Origin: Enchytraeus crypticus
Lineage: Eukaryota; Annelida; Clitellata; Enchytraeida; Enchytraeidae
Direction: 5' to 3'
DNA length: 64,000 nt
Assembly: GCA_905160935.1 (NCBI GenBank)
Contig: CAJHZI010000884.1
Location: 2,245,001-2,309,000, forward strand
The notes below the pieces were generated by a model. That model saw nothing but the letters and a program-made list of their open reading frames with translations, was not told the origin of the DNA and ran no database searches. A program made the position numbers and the translations under genes. Positions 47,301-53,896 of the stretch are shown in pieces; the stretch's first letter is position 1; the number at the start of each line of letters is the position of its first letter.

Positions 47301-48705
47301 ATAACCTACCAAATATACGTTACAGTCCAGGTGTCACAGCCTATAACCTACCACTTTTTCGTCGCAGTTTCTTATTACTTAAGATGATGCATCCTATAAC
47401 CTACTAAATTTTCTCTCTCAGTCCCTTATTATTTAAGATGCTAACTTCCTATACTTGCGGTTAGTGGGTCACTTATATAAACAGAATTATTTGCATCATC
47501 GCGGGCTCTTGTTTACATCATCGCGGGAATATGTAATTTTAATGTAACTTTTTATGTCCCTAACCCTAACCCCTACCCTTTACCCTAACGCTAAACATAT
47601 TCCTAAGAAACCTATAAAATGTGGTAAAACTTCAAAGAATAAAAACTGACTCAAAACAAGAGCCCTCGGGGATGCATATAATTCTGTCCAAATAAGTGAC
47701 CAACTAGCCGCTACTACTTCCTATAACCTACCACATTTTCGTCGCACTCTCTTATTTTATTAAATACATTACAGCCTACAAACTACCATTTTTTCTTGTC
47801 ACTCTTGATTATTTAAGATGGTGGGACGCGGGTGAGTGTGAAGACTTCAACGAGTCGTCCAAGTCGAATGAGAACACAGAGTTAGACATGCTCAATGTGG
47901 CCGGGGTGTTCTTATTGTTAGGCTCGGGTGCGGTGCTAGGTGTCATCGTGTGCTTACTTGAGTACACCGTAGCCAAAGTCAGGGGCAAGTACAAGGTTAG
48001 AGCCGATTACATTATTAAATTCGTAATATATTATTGAATCCACTTCGAGACTTCGAAGTCGGTAAGATACTCGACCAAGCATCAGTATGTGCCGGATTCA
48101 AATCCTGGGCTAGGCTGTCACTGACAGCGCTTTCGAGTGAGGAAACTGATGTTAACCTTAGCTTTGTTAGCTTTTTTAACCATCGATAGAGCTCTTAATA
48201 AAATAATTGGTCTACCAAACAATCACTCAGTCAACCCAAACATCTCTCAAACAATGATTCTATTAATAAATTAATAATTTGAATAATTTAACTAGTATTC
48301 AAGCAATCATTCAATCAATCGATCAATCACTGGACCAACCAATAAATCGATTAATCAATCAAATAATCATTCAACAAATCAATAAATCAAACAAGGAAAC
48401 AATCAATCATCTAGTTTATATTAGTCAAATCATAGAAGCAATAATTTAGAGATCTAATTAAACCTCCTATCTCTTCTTCTCTTGTACAGATAAACTCTCC
48501 CAAGAGTTCCACCAGGGTTCTTCCAGACGACAGGTTCAGTCAGAGTAACGGTGGACGTGGTGGAAGTGGCATGTTAGGTGGAACTACTGGTGGTGTAACT
48601 GGTGGAAAGACGCTGGAAAAAGAAGATTCTCCGGACGATGGTTGCCCCTCTTATAGTAGTTCATCCAGTAATCACCATATTAGCGACATCAGGACTGAGC
48701 TATAG
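28421..48705 (+). CDS. delta-like ionotropic glutamate receptor (13 exons, 970 aa)
   Basis: A ligand-gated cation channel subunit of the AMPA/kainate/delta/phi group, expected at the neuronal plasma membrane as a tetramer. The 13 exons sum to 2913 nt, and every junction is GT/AG and in phase. Domains: signal peptide (1-~33); amino-terminal domain (~36-440) including [17 protein letters not shown]1 (~470-590, with [27 protein letters not shown]); M1 (~614-632); pore loop [16 protein letters not shown]3 [12 protein letters not shown] (~693-705); S2 ([30 protein letters not shown]); KWWDAGEC; M4 (~858-888); a Gly/Ser-rich tail ending TEL, a class I PDZ-ligand form. Family-type length is about 900-1000 aa. 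Delta-like marks are FWFVYGS, the I-S-IQS-DL-KQT-YGTV block and YAF-WD; FSKPF is more AMPA/kainate-like, and phi is an alternative. The family call is firm; the class is tentative. Confidence 0.95.
28545..29035. repeat. TGTAC/TACTG pentanucleotide repeat in intron 1
   Basis: Imperfect TACTG units about 28545-28790, with a scatter at 28960-29035. ORFs across it are low-complexity. Confidence 0.85.
29580..29787 (-). mobile_element. SINE S1 tail fragment plus full S1 copy (intron 1)
   Basis: A 5'-truncated tail (29580-29632) is followed by a near-complete antisense copy (29658-29787). Confidence 0.7.
30077..30250 (+). CDS. receptor exon 2: amino-terminal domain
   Basis: Acceptor TTTAAG|GA, donor ATCAG|GTAGGT. 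Encodes [17 protein letters not shown] through [10 protein letters not shown], the first lobe of the amino-terminal domain, with an N-glycosylation sequon NAS. The only frame open throughout is the one in phase with exon 1. Confidence 0.85.
30690..31460 (+). mobile_element. RTE-like LINE copy (family L1) in intron 2
   Basis: 5'-truncated sister of the 9440 copy: [60 protein letters not shown], then out-of-frame GRGRP and the end CCATGGACCTGTCAGTAGGC-ATTGCACTAAGAGAGAG. It lacks the palindromic insertion. Same orientation as the host gene. Confidence 0.88.
31752..32027 (+). CDS. receptor exon 3: amino-terminal domain
   Basis: Acceptor ACCGCAG|CT completes an Ala codon with exon 2. Encodes [18 protein letters not shown] (equivalent to the family's GV-AIFGPSSS strand), then [19 protein letters not shown] and [10 protein letters not shown]. 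Donor CACAGG|GTATCA. Contains two TGACGTCA octamers (31821 and 31881). Its 3' end is duplicated 96 bp downstream. Confidence 0.93.
32081..32136 (+). pseudogene. duplicated 3' end of receptor exon 3, donor lost
   Basis: Repeats 31985-32040 (TATGGCTGGAAGAGCACTGC, GAGTCTACACAG, then TATCAATCAATC) with very few changes. The original donor GGTATC is CTTATC here, so no GT remains. The 96-bp shift is a multiple of three, so the frame stays open through both copies. Confidence 0.9.
32300..33740. other. intron 3 low-complexity sequence
   Basis: ATCA/CAGT-type tetranucleotide repeats (32350-32590), a TC run (33219-33255), an antisense R4 fragment (33353-33400) and GATT repeats (33590-33700). Confidence 0.7.
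33745..33917 (+). CDS. receptor exon 4: amino-terminal domain
   Basis: Acceptor ACACAG|GT completes Gly. Encodes [13 protein letters not shown], then [20 protein letters not shown] and [12 protein letters not shown], matching the segment before the last ATD helices. Donor GAACAG|GTGATG, phase 0. Confidence 0.93.
34365..35235. repeat. intron 4 TA microsatellites around an antisense L1 3' end
   Basis: (TA)n at 34368-34465, 34766-34801, 34870-34917, 34968-35000 and 35163-35234. Between them an antisense RTE-like 3' end (34468-34745; GTGCACTGCCTACTGGCAGG, GGCCTGCCCCTGCCTC). A small inverted repeat, AGGCCTA/TAGGCCT, brackets the 34766 TA run. Confidence 0.85.
35318..35371 (+). CDS. receptor exon 5: 18-codon ATD exon
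   Basis: Acceptor CTCGCAG|GCT, donor CTA|GTAAGT, both phase 0. Encodes [18 protein letters not shown], equivalent to the ALAMGMMTEYYHYIFTTL segment of vertebrate family members. Preceded by a TA array and followed by CT/CA microsatellite (35383-35460). Confidence 0.92.
35383..35840. repeat. intron 5 CT, CA and ATTC/GTCA repeats
   Basis: CT and CA runs, then about 370 bp of ATTC and GTCA tetranucleotides. Confidence 0.9.
36312..36722 (+). CDS. receptor exon 6: distal ATD with repeat-expanded loop
   Basis: Acceptor TGTGCAG|AAC, donor AAATCT|GTTAGG, phase 0 at both ends, 137 codons. Starts [20 protein letters not shown] (family: ALDVEPYRYSGVNMTGF) and ends [10 protein letters not shown]. Between them is a three-unit internal repeat, [11 protein letters not shown] / [13 protein letters not shown] / [12 protein letters not shown] (36416-36543), where family members have a variable loop. 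The DNA units each start CAGCCAATCAGATT. Confidence 0.9.
36759..36975 (-). repeat. R7 copy and hairpin in intron 6
   Basis: Antisense R7 (36765-36870; GCAGGTCCAAGGTACATATT, AAGAGCACTCC). Then inverted repeat TAATAACAGAGAA...TTCTC (about 36892-36911) with GAGAAGCTTCTCTGTTATTA (about 36938-36957). Confidence 0.7.
37205..37450 (+). mobile_element. S3 copy followed by R4 fragment (intron 6)
   Basis: S3 (TTTGGCAAAGGCTTTCC through CACCGGGGTAAAAATAAT) runs into an (AAT)n tract and then the R4 start AAGGTTTAACGTCCGTTTCC. Confidence 0.8.
37682..37812 (-). mobile_element. SINE family S1 copy (intron 6)
   Basis: Antisense copy from tail (AGCTGGCAAAGCTAAGG) to head (GCCATTGGCTCCAG). R6 follows at 38015-38100. 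Confidence 0.75.
38339..38479 (+). CDS. receptor exon 7: end of ATD
   Basis: Acceptor CAAGCAG|GTG, donor ACGGAA|GTATAT, phase 0, 47 codons. Encodes VYFKGV...[20 protein letters not shown] and TSTGLTE, the usual V-F-G...G-I-F-R...V-L-G pattern before the LBD. An alternative acceptor at 38380 (ACTGCAG|GAG) is also in frame and would drop [15 protein letters not shown] prefer 38339 because VYFKG matches the conserved V-x-F-x-G. Confidence 0.8.
38590..39066. repeat. TTCTA pentanucleotide array with SINE S2 inserted (intron 7)
   Basis: (TTCTA)n at 38602-38810 and 38985-39060, interrupted by an antisense S2 copy (38812-38989). Confidence 0.9.
38812..38989 (-). mobile_element. tRNA-derived SINE, second family (S2)
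   Basis: Representative of S2. Read on the minus strand it has a B-box-like GGGTTCGAATCCC, then CTGAGAGTAAAATCTCGGACA-TTCACTGGACTG, and ends in ACGTTGATCATTTCACTATAA with an (ATT)n-type tail. This copy is 5'-truncated at the tRNA head, where the pentanucleotide array resumes. Confidence 0.8.
39167..39298 (+). CDS. receptor exon 8: ATD-LBD linker
   Basis: Acceptor AAAAAAG|ATA has a poor pyrimidine tract. It gives the expected join [17 protein letters not shown] (family: KIGTWN...GL). Ends [10 protein letters not shown]; donor GTG|GTAAGT, phase 0. It lies in a 65-bp tandem array that repeats this donor. The start is less certain than the end. Confidence 0.8.
39255..39465 (+). repeat. 65-bp tandem array duplicating exon 8 end and donor
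   Basis: Units start TCAGTA at 39255, 39320 and 39385, with TCAATA at 39451. The first three each contain GAATTGTTA...GTGGTAAGT. A dispersed relative is at about 39725-39800. Consensus donors lie at 39299, 39364 and 39429. Confidence 0.95.
39966..40169 (+). CDS. receptor exon 9: LBD S1 first half
   Basis: Acceptor TATCCAG|GAT, donor GTAGGG|GTAGGT, phase 0, 68 codons. Encodes [30 protein letters not shown] and DGNYGSRN...[11 protein letters not shown]. The Tyr of NYG corresponds to GluA2 Tyr450, which stacks over the ligand. Confidence 0.96.
40225..40282. repeat. (TA)n microsatellite, intron 9
   Basis: Borders the left end of the TIR element at 40293. The similar TA run at 42487-42520 borders its right end. 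Confidence 0.9.
40293..42480 (-). mobile_element. TIR DNA element with decayed protein family, intron 9
   Basis: Ends TTAGGGTGACAAT (40293) and ATTGTCACCCTAA (ending 42480). A second inverted match lies inside (ACACCCTCTTAAATTT near 40331 and its inverse near 42415). Minus-strand open segments, in order: 42012-41812 ([16 protein letters not shown]), 41736-41338 ([29 protein letters not shown]), 41190-40864 ([20 protein letters not shown]), 40631-40446 ([32 protein letters not shown]). I recognise these as pieces of an uncharacterised protein family repeated in many invertebrate genomes. They lie in shifted frames, so this copy is inactive. The flanks are TA-rich and any TSD (TA or TATA) is ambiguous. 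Antisense to the host gene. Confidence 0.8.
42574..42768 (+). mobile_element. SINE family S2 copy (intron 9)
   Basis: Head GAATGTCTCAATAGCGGAAC-GGTTAGAGGCGTC, B-box-like GGGTTCGATTC, body to GGTTTAAGCATGTGAG. The tail is absent. Confidence 0.8.
42880..43765. repeat. pentanucleotide arrays TTGTA and TTCTA up to exon 10
   Basis: TTGTA-type units (about 42880-43320), then TTCTA/TTCCA units (43325-43765). The array runs directly into the exon 10 acceptor. The 224-residue ORF here is a pentamer artefact. Confidence 0.95.
43769..44320 (+). CDS. receptor exon 10: S1 end, M1, pore, M3, S2 start
   Basis: Acceptor TTCTAG|AAC, donor CTAGAG|GTAGGA, phase 0, 184 codons. Residues 561+: [17 protein letters not shown] holds the ligand Arg (R576). 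M1 is [18 protein letters not shown]. The pore is [15 protein letters not shown] with Gly at the Q/R site (codon 44081-44083). M3 is [12 protein letters not shown]. Then [15 protein letters not shown] and [13 protein letters not shown]. Much GC-richer than its surroundings. Confidence 0.98.
44341..44680 (-). mobile_element. (TC)n, L1 3' end and S1-like SINE in intron 10
   Basis: TC run 44341-44395. Antisense RTE-like end 44397-44496 (CACTGCCCACTGGCAGG). Antisense S1-like copy 44550-44679 of a diverged subfamily (CAGTTTCCTGCTAGACAGCA, GCTGGCTCATCC) also seen at 49874-50009 and 59244-59297. Confidence 0.7.
44900..45400. other. AT-rich end of intron 10
   Basis: TAT/AATT low complexity, with a CT run just before exon 11. 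No gene seen. Confidence 0.6.
45418..45701 (+). CDS. receptor exon 11: LBD S2
   Basis: Acceptor CTGATAG|GTA, phase 0 in, two nucleotides out. Encodes [43 protein letters not shown] and [13 protein letters not shown]. The Asp of IWDS (codon 45523-45525, D781) sits where glutamate-binding AMPA/kainate subunits have Glu. The donor AACAA|GTAAAA contains an in-frame TAA, so intron retention would end the protein at ENK before M4. Confidence 0.95.
45830..46245 (+). repeat. R7 and R4 copies in intron 11
   Basis: R7 at 45830-45960 (GTGAAGGGACTAACTTG, CATGCTCTTTATGG). R4 at 46110-46240 (GGCAATGTCAGGGACGTCTC, ACAGGCGCCAAAACGCC). Confidence 0.65.
46400..47236 (+). mobile_element. 5'-truncated LINE 3' end in intron 11
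   Basis: The ORF at 46531-46959 encodes the region after the RT domain of a jockey/CR1-like [51 protein letters not shown] and DKNFIIRMI, then stop. Just upstream the same frame reads [15 protein letters not shown], the usual motif before it. The element ends at 47236 with an ATT tail. Different family from the 6-8 kb and 9.4 kb LINEs. Confidence 0.82.
47260..47817 (+). repeat. tandem copies of the exon 12 acceptor region
   Basis: Units of CCTATAACCTACCACTTTTT-CGTCGCA...CTTATTATTTAAG recur before exon 12. The real acceptor is ATTTAAG|ATG at 47817. Earlier copies keep ACTTAAG|ATG (47383) and ATTTAAG|ATG (47437). A weaker unit lies at 47262-47300, and one at 47720 is interrupted on its left by the MITE. 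Confidence 0.85.
47457..47711. mobile_element. MITE with ~58-bp terminal inverted repeats
   Basis: Left end GCGGTTAGTGGGTCACTTAT...GCGGGCTCTTGTTT; the right end is its near-perfect inverse, ending TAGCCGC. Flanks TACTT/TACTA could be a short target duplication. It contains CCCTAACCCTAACCCC (47558-47573). No ORF. It sits inside the acceptor-duplication array of exon 12. Confidence 0.8.
47818..47995 (+). CDS. receptor exon 12: KWW motif and M4
   Basis: The single A after ATTTAAG completes Lys with AA of exon 11, giving the hallmark KWWDAGEC. Then [17 protein letters not shown] and [17 protein letters not shown], the M4 helix. Donor TACAAG|GTTAGA, phase 0. Confidence 0.95.
48050..48178 (+). mobile_element. 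SINE family S1 copy (intron 12)
   Basis: Sense copy from GAAGTCGGTAAGATACTCGA to the AGCTTTGTTAGCTTTTTT tail. The head is slightly truncated. Confidence 0.78.
48490..48705 (+). CDS. receptor exon 13: cytoplasmic tail and stop
   Basis: Acceptor TTGTACAG|ATA, 71 codons then TAG at 48703-48705. The tail has [16 protein letters not shown], a Gly-rich stretch ([17 protein letters not shown]), a Ser run and DIRTEL at the end. T-E-L fits class I PDZ ligands (S/T-x-hydrophobic), as GluD2 also ends. Confidence 0.9.
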   Translation: MNSPKSSTRVLPDDRFSQSNGGRGGSGMLGGTTGGVTGGKTLEKEDSPDDGCPSYSSSSSNHHISDIRTEL

Positions 48706-48761
48706 GAGCATTATTTCATCATCATCATCATCATCTTCATCTTCATCATAATATATTCATA

Positions 48762-48812
48762 GCAGCTCATCAATAATCACCATATTGGCGAAATCAGGTT
48801 ATAGAGAGCTAT
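48762..48812 (+). repeat. duplicate of the exon 13 terminus in the 3' UTR
   Basis: AGCAGCTCATCAATAATCAC, ATATTGGCGA, ATCAGG, GAGCTATAGG repeats 48655-48707 with several differences. Between the copies is an (ATC)n run (48718-48745). Confidence 0.85.
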
Positions 48813-48826
48813 AGGCACTGAATGAG

Positions 48827-48830
<4 letters not shown>

Positions 48831-48871
<41 letters not shown>

Positions 48872-49065
48872 GCACACTTCCAATTGGCAGGTCCATGATA
48901 TATAAAGCCTCCACTTTTCTCTTTCTTCCGCTTTTCTTTTCATATCCATATATGCGTGGGTCTCTAAATCATCTAACATACCTAATATCGTCCTGCCTCT
49001 GCTCTTTTTCCTTCCTTCTACCTTCCATGACTTCTATTAATAGACCTTCCCCCTTAAAAGAGACT
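48831..49065 (-). mobile_element. CT run and antisense L1 3' end
   Basis: (TC)n 48831-48869, then CACTTCCAATTGGCAGGTCC through AATAGACCTTCCCCC, an RTE-like 3' end. Confidence 0.75.
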
Positions 49066-49099
49066 GAGATTGTAAACTAATTAATAAGTCATATCAATC

Positions 49100-49520
49100 A
49101 ATTAACAGTAAATCCTTCATTAATACTTTAGTTTGTTCATTCAATCGTTCATTTATTCTGTCGCGCATTCTGTTACTAGTTTGCTCGTTCGTTGTCATTA
49201 ATTCCTTCATTCATTCATTCACTCATATACTTTGGTTCGCGCTTTCGTTCATTCGTGCATTCGTTCGTTCATTCATTCATTCATTCAAAATGTAAATCTC
49301 CCAAGAGATTTATATATTGAATTCTTTCATTCATGCATTCATTTATTCATTCATTTTTTCTTTCATTCATTCACTCATTCATTCAACCATTAAATCAATC
49401 AGTAAATCAAGCAGTCTGTGAGCCAACCAGAGAGTCATACAATGCTATAGACATTAGGACCGAGATCATATGGACTGAAGCAAACTCAACCAATGAATCA
49501 ATCAATGAATCAATCGATTA
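49100..49520. repeat. ATTC/ATCA tetranucleotide-rich region
   Basis: Imperfect ATTC units (49130-49385) and ATCA units (49390-49520). ORFs here are repeat artefacts. Confidence 0.8.
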
Positions 49521-49722
49521 ATTGTTTCTCTTTTATTATATTAGCTAAATTATTATCAATTTCTTTTATATTTATGAGAAACTTTTATCATCAAGCAATG
49601 TAAATAGTGTAGAATGAATATTTTTCATATGTTATAATCTCTAGTTATGTTTAAAAATTAACGCGCTGTAACATTAAAAGAGATTTTTTACTTTATATTC
49701 TATCGTTGAACATATAATATAT

Positions 49723-50009
49723 TGGCTGGAGCCAGTGGTGATGTCGGTAAGATACTCGATCGCGAATTAGTACGTGCGGGGTTCAAATCCTGGGCTCACT
49801 CGTCACTGACATCGCTTTCGAGTGAGGAAACTGACGTTAACGTTAGCTTTACCAGCTTTATAGATATTTGACAAAAAAGCTAAAACGAAAGTAAGGTTTA
49901 ATTTCTGTTTCGTGCTCGATGGTTTTTAAATGACGTGAGAGAACTGATTTGAACCTTGCACCTACTAATTCGCTTTCGTACAACTTGTCAACATGCCACA
50001 GGCTCATCC
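49723..50009. mobile_element. S1 SINE (+) facing an S1-like SINE (-)
   Basis: Sense S1 copy 49723-49859 (GGCTGGAGCCAGTGGTGATG, GGGGTTCAAATCCTGGGCTC), then an antisense diverged copy 49874-50009. Tail-to-tail arrangement. Confidence 0.75.
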
Positions 50010-50711
50010 CTGTAGATAGATGCTTTTCAGTACTTTTTCATAGGACTGCTATATTTCTTAATTTTTTAAATCACATCCGTTAACGATCGATTCATTCTTA
50101 CATTTAATTGCTAGTCGTTTGTGTTTTTAATTGCGTATATATGCATCTGCTTGTACAGTGTTGTGAGATAGTTTTTGATGTTCTAAATAAATAAACGATA
50201 GATATTAATTGCCTGAATCATATCGCAATATTGACATGTAGAGATACTTTTCAGTATTTTTTTGGCAGGACTTTTATATTTTTAATCACATCCGTTAATG
50301 GTAGATTTATTTTCACCTTTAAGTGATGGTCGTGTGTATTGATACATATTGAGTTTACATGCACCTACAGATCCGCAGTCGGATATCAAACCAGCAAGCT
50401 ATTCTAGCTCAGCCTGTGCTCGATGATGTCATTAACAACAGTAGCACTCTAGCTGTATTGTTGTTGTTGTCAGCCAGCCGATAACAGTTATGTAAAATAT
50501 CTTAATTGTATATGCTAGTCAAGGCGAAAGGGTAAAATATGTTATGAGAAACGAAATATTTTAGACCTACTTAAATAATAATAATAATAATAATAAAGGT
50601 TTAACGGCCGTTTCCTAATCCAGGGATAATGTCAGGAACGTTAAGATGATATTAAAATACTACTGAGTGTAAATTTTGTGTAATTAAGCATTTTATATAG
50701 ACCCATAATAG

Positions 50712-50758
<47 letters not shown>

Positions 50759-51170
50759 ATATATAAAATTATAAACTTAGGTCATCTTACGTGAGGTTTT
50801 GTTGGAAAGCTGCTTCACTTGGTTACAAGTTGCAGTAGTGTTTGCGCTAACAAAGATCGTTGGCCAATAGATTACCCAATCAAAACAGCGTGAGTCAAGT
50901 AAGCCATCAAATTAAAAGAGTTCAATTAACTGATTCTGTTGGCCAATTAAAGACTACGACTCAGCAATGACTTACATGTAAATCTTGCATTCTGCAGCAT
51001 TCTGATGTTGGAAGTGAGAAGAGAGTTTCGAAGAGCTCTACAAGTTTCTAGTCTAAACTCATTCGCAAATTCATATTTAGACTACGGGATAGAGTAAGTG
51101 TGAAATAGAAGGATTAAAATACTAGATATATCTATACGGATACAGAGATATCTGGACATTGGCGTAACCA
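50010..51170. other. intergenic with R5, R4 and TA fragments
   Basis: R5 at about 50425-50475 ending (TTG)n. (AAT)n with R4 start at 50573-50643. (TA)n at 50718-50760. No gene recognised. Confidence 0.55.
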
Positions 51171-51172
51171 CC

Positions 51173-52285
51173 GGGGGGGACAGGTCCCCCAGAATTTAGA
51201 CTGGGGGACATGCATGCAATGTCCCCCCAGAATATAGGCTCAAATATATATACTTTATGTAAAGAATTGTGTGTATTTTCAATGTCGCTCAATAACTGCA
51301 TGTGTCAGTTGTACTAGCATTTACAGAGTCGTGCTGTAGATCTAGTGGTAAACTGATAGTTTCCATGATATTAATTAATGATAAAGCTGTAGTTGTACTG
51401 TGTATGCTCGGCCAAAGACTCCAATATTCTGTCACATACTTTAGTAGTATATAGGAGACTATATGGCTGAGCTACCGATGTTAAGTGAGTGTGACGAAAT
51501 ATGAGAGAGTGCCAACTAGCGGGATGAAACAATATTGGCCTACCCATAGGTTGCGGCTGCATAGGCTTATTGTATCTTGAGATGTCAACTTATTAACTAT
51601 CGATAGATGCTCTGAAAAATGTGCATAAATGTTTAGCTTATGGCGTTTGTTACAATATAAATTCATAGACAGTAAACCAAGTTTTGCATAATTGCATCAT
51701 GGATAAATTTCTGTTGAAGACCAAGAAGCCACGTCTGGTAAGAATTAAAACATTACTAATTTCGATTTTGAATATTGAAAGTTGTAAATGCAATTGCATA
51801 GTATCTTTCAGAGTTCTGTTAGAAAATCTCGAGGAATTTGCGCACGGCGCTGCTTCTACTGTGCAGGGCAAGGTCACTGCCAGTGAATCGATTTTTGAAA
51901 GGTAAAAGCTGATAAAGCTAATGTTAACGTCAGTTTCCTCACTCTAACGCGATGTCAGTGACGGGCTAGCACAGGATTTGAACTCCTCACACACTGATCC
52001 GCGGTCGAGTATCTTACCGACATCGCCACTGGCTCCAGCCAGTAGTTGTACTGTGTATGCTAGTGAAACTAAGTTCCCTCTCCCCTGCTCCTTAACCACT
52101 GCTCTTACATACATGTACATGTACATATTTACACATAGAAATTGCCATAAAAGCAATGAAAATATAGTTTATATATTTTTATCGGCGGGCCTAAGGGGGC
52201 AGACTCCCCCCCCCCGTGGTGAGTCTGCCCCCCCCGGATACGCCAATGATTGTGTCCCCCCAGATATTCGGTCGTGGTTACGCCT
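51173..52285. mobile_element. degraded hAT-like element with GGCGTAACCAC ends
   Basis: Left CATTGGCGTAACCACCGGGG and right inverse of CATAGGCGTAACCAC (ending 52285) match 14 of 15. Poly-G/C runs lie just inside both ends. At 51701 a short frame MDKFLLKTKKPRLV resembles the N-terminus common in hAT-type transposases, but it ends quickly. No clear target duplication. An S1 SINE (51905-52040) and a second pair of ends (about 52185-52250) lie inside. Confidence 0.55.
51905..52040 (-). mobile_element. SINE family S1 copy
   Basis: Antisense, full length, inserted in the hAT-like element. Confidence 0.78.
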
Positions 52286-52496
52286 ATGACTGCAGTATAT
52301 AACAAATGAAAAAAGAAGAATATAAAAATACAATTAGAATACACATAAAAAAACAAATCAGATCAAATATGCAGTATAATAGCTACTTACATGTATTTAT
52401 AAATTGTCGTTAGATATTATTACACAAGCGTATCTGTAGGGCTGTATCGCAACATAAATTGTATAACCAGCAGATACAACATTTGATAGCATACAA

Positions 52497-52842
52497 CAGT
52501 GCTTCTCAACCTTTTTTGATCCAGGCAATATTTTTAACCAATAGAGACTGAAGGGCCACCATAAAACAAATCCTAAACCTGAAGTTTGACCTTCGAAAGC
52601 CGTTAAACAGCGTTACCATAAGTTTTTCACAAAATTACGTATCCTTTGTGCAGACGTATACACCTACACACATAAAAAAGAGCTATGTATATAAACTTTC
52701 CAATAACATTACAGCTAAAACAGCACCTTCCAACCCGCCATATTATATTTTCAATTATCAGGCGGTTTGTCAACAAATAATGAAAAGGGCCACTTGAAAA
52801 ATGATAGCGGGCCACTTTTGGCCCGTGGATTGAGAAGCATTG
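52497..52842. mobile_element. short hAT-like MITE with 8-bp TSD
   Basis: Starts CAGTGCTTCTCAACC and ends GATTGAGAAGCATTG. Flanked by GCATACAA (52489-52496) and GCATAAAA (52843-52850). No coding content, about 346 bp. Confidence 0.85.
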
Positions 52843-52869
52843 GCATAAAATGTACACTTAAAGCGATGG

Positions 52870-53160
52870 ACAATATGATTTCTGAGGTGGTTTCCCATGG
52901 CCTTTGACAATTTCTGCGCAGTAGCCTCCAACGACATGAGTATTTCACGGCTAGTCTATTTTACAGTAGCCCGGACAAAGCATAGGATCATTTACTAATT
53001 TACAAAATTTCTAATGGTATCAAAATTAACGAGAAATTATAACTTGAGATCAATCTACTTCTACAAAGCTAAAATCATTCACACAGTTAATACGGATCAG
53101 TGATGTGGCTTCTGTGGTGGTTTCCCATGGCCTTCGATAGTTTCTGCTCATATATTTATT
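52870..53160 (-). repeat. two R7 core fragments
   Basis: TTTCTGAGGTGGTTTCCCAT and GGCCTTTGACAATTTCTGC at 52876-52960, and a similar block at 53107-53150. Confidence 0.55.
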
Positions 53161-53301
53161 CATACTATTGGATACCATTACTCGAGATTTCTGTGAATTA
53201 TGTGATCAGGTTTCCATTCAGCAGAAGAAATTAGCGAATGAACAGCAGTGTTGACTGATAACCCGCTGAGAATTAAACATTAAAAGGACTTTGTACACAG
53301 T

Positions 53302-53427
53302 GCTGGAGTCAGTGGCGATATCGGTAATATAACCGACTGCAGATCAGTATGTGAAAAGGGTTAAAATCCTGGGCTCGTCCGTCACTGATGTCGCATTAGA
53401 GAGAGACGAAACTGACGCATAGGCTTA
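53302..53427 (+). mobile_element. SINE family S1 copy
   Basis: Sense copy from GTGCTGGAGTCAGTGGCGAT to GACGAAACTGACGCATAGGC. Confidence 0.75.
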
Positions 53428-53618
53428 CTACAACACAGGGCCCCTGTTTATCATTAGTTATATTTCTCTTCTTATGTAGTTCTCATTATTATCTCCTGTA
53501 CTCCATGATTATTAGCATGGTTATTCGTTGCCTATTTAGTATTTACTGAGTTGAGTGCAGCTAGCGCTGTTGTAAGAATAACCTTCAAAGATTCTGTGAG
53601 GATTTTGTTAGAATTAGG

Positions 53619-53896
53619 AATAATAATAGCAAGCAATACAGTGAAATAATCAGCCACGTTGATATGTAACACCAGTACTACCAGAAGTTTAAACAGTTAG
53701 ACAATTTATTCCATTTTCCGTATGTCTGAGATTCCTGTGAATTACTGTCCGAGAGTTCAGTGAATGTCCGAGATTTTACTCTCAGATCAGCGCAGCCGGG
53801 AATCGAAGCCACGACAGTTCAATTCACCTCAGGATCGGTGGTTTAAAACTTCACGACGTTACCTGACGCATCTAACCACTGAGCTATTGAGGCACT
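53619..53896 (-). mobile_element. SINE family S2 copy overlapping the actin-like 3' end
   Basis: Antisense S2 from TAGTACTG-type tail region to head (CTAACCACTGAGCTATTGAG). Its head abuts the ancestral actin stop (53898-53900) and it supplies the present reading-frame end of the actin-like gene. Confidence 0.82.

Noticed and set aside
47558..47590. Interstitial telomere or chromosome end
   Set aside because: Only about three CCCTAA-like units inside a MITE.
51000..51105. Possible terminal exon after TTCTGCAG
   Set aside because: A short open frame with an acceptor, but no partner exon and no recognisable residues.
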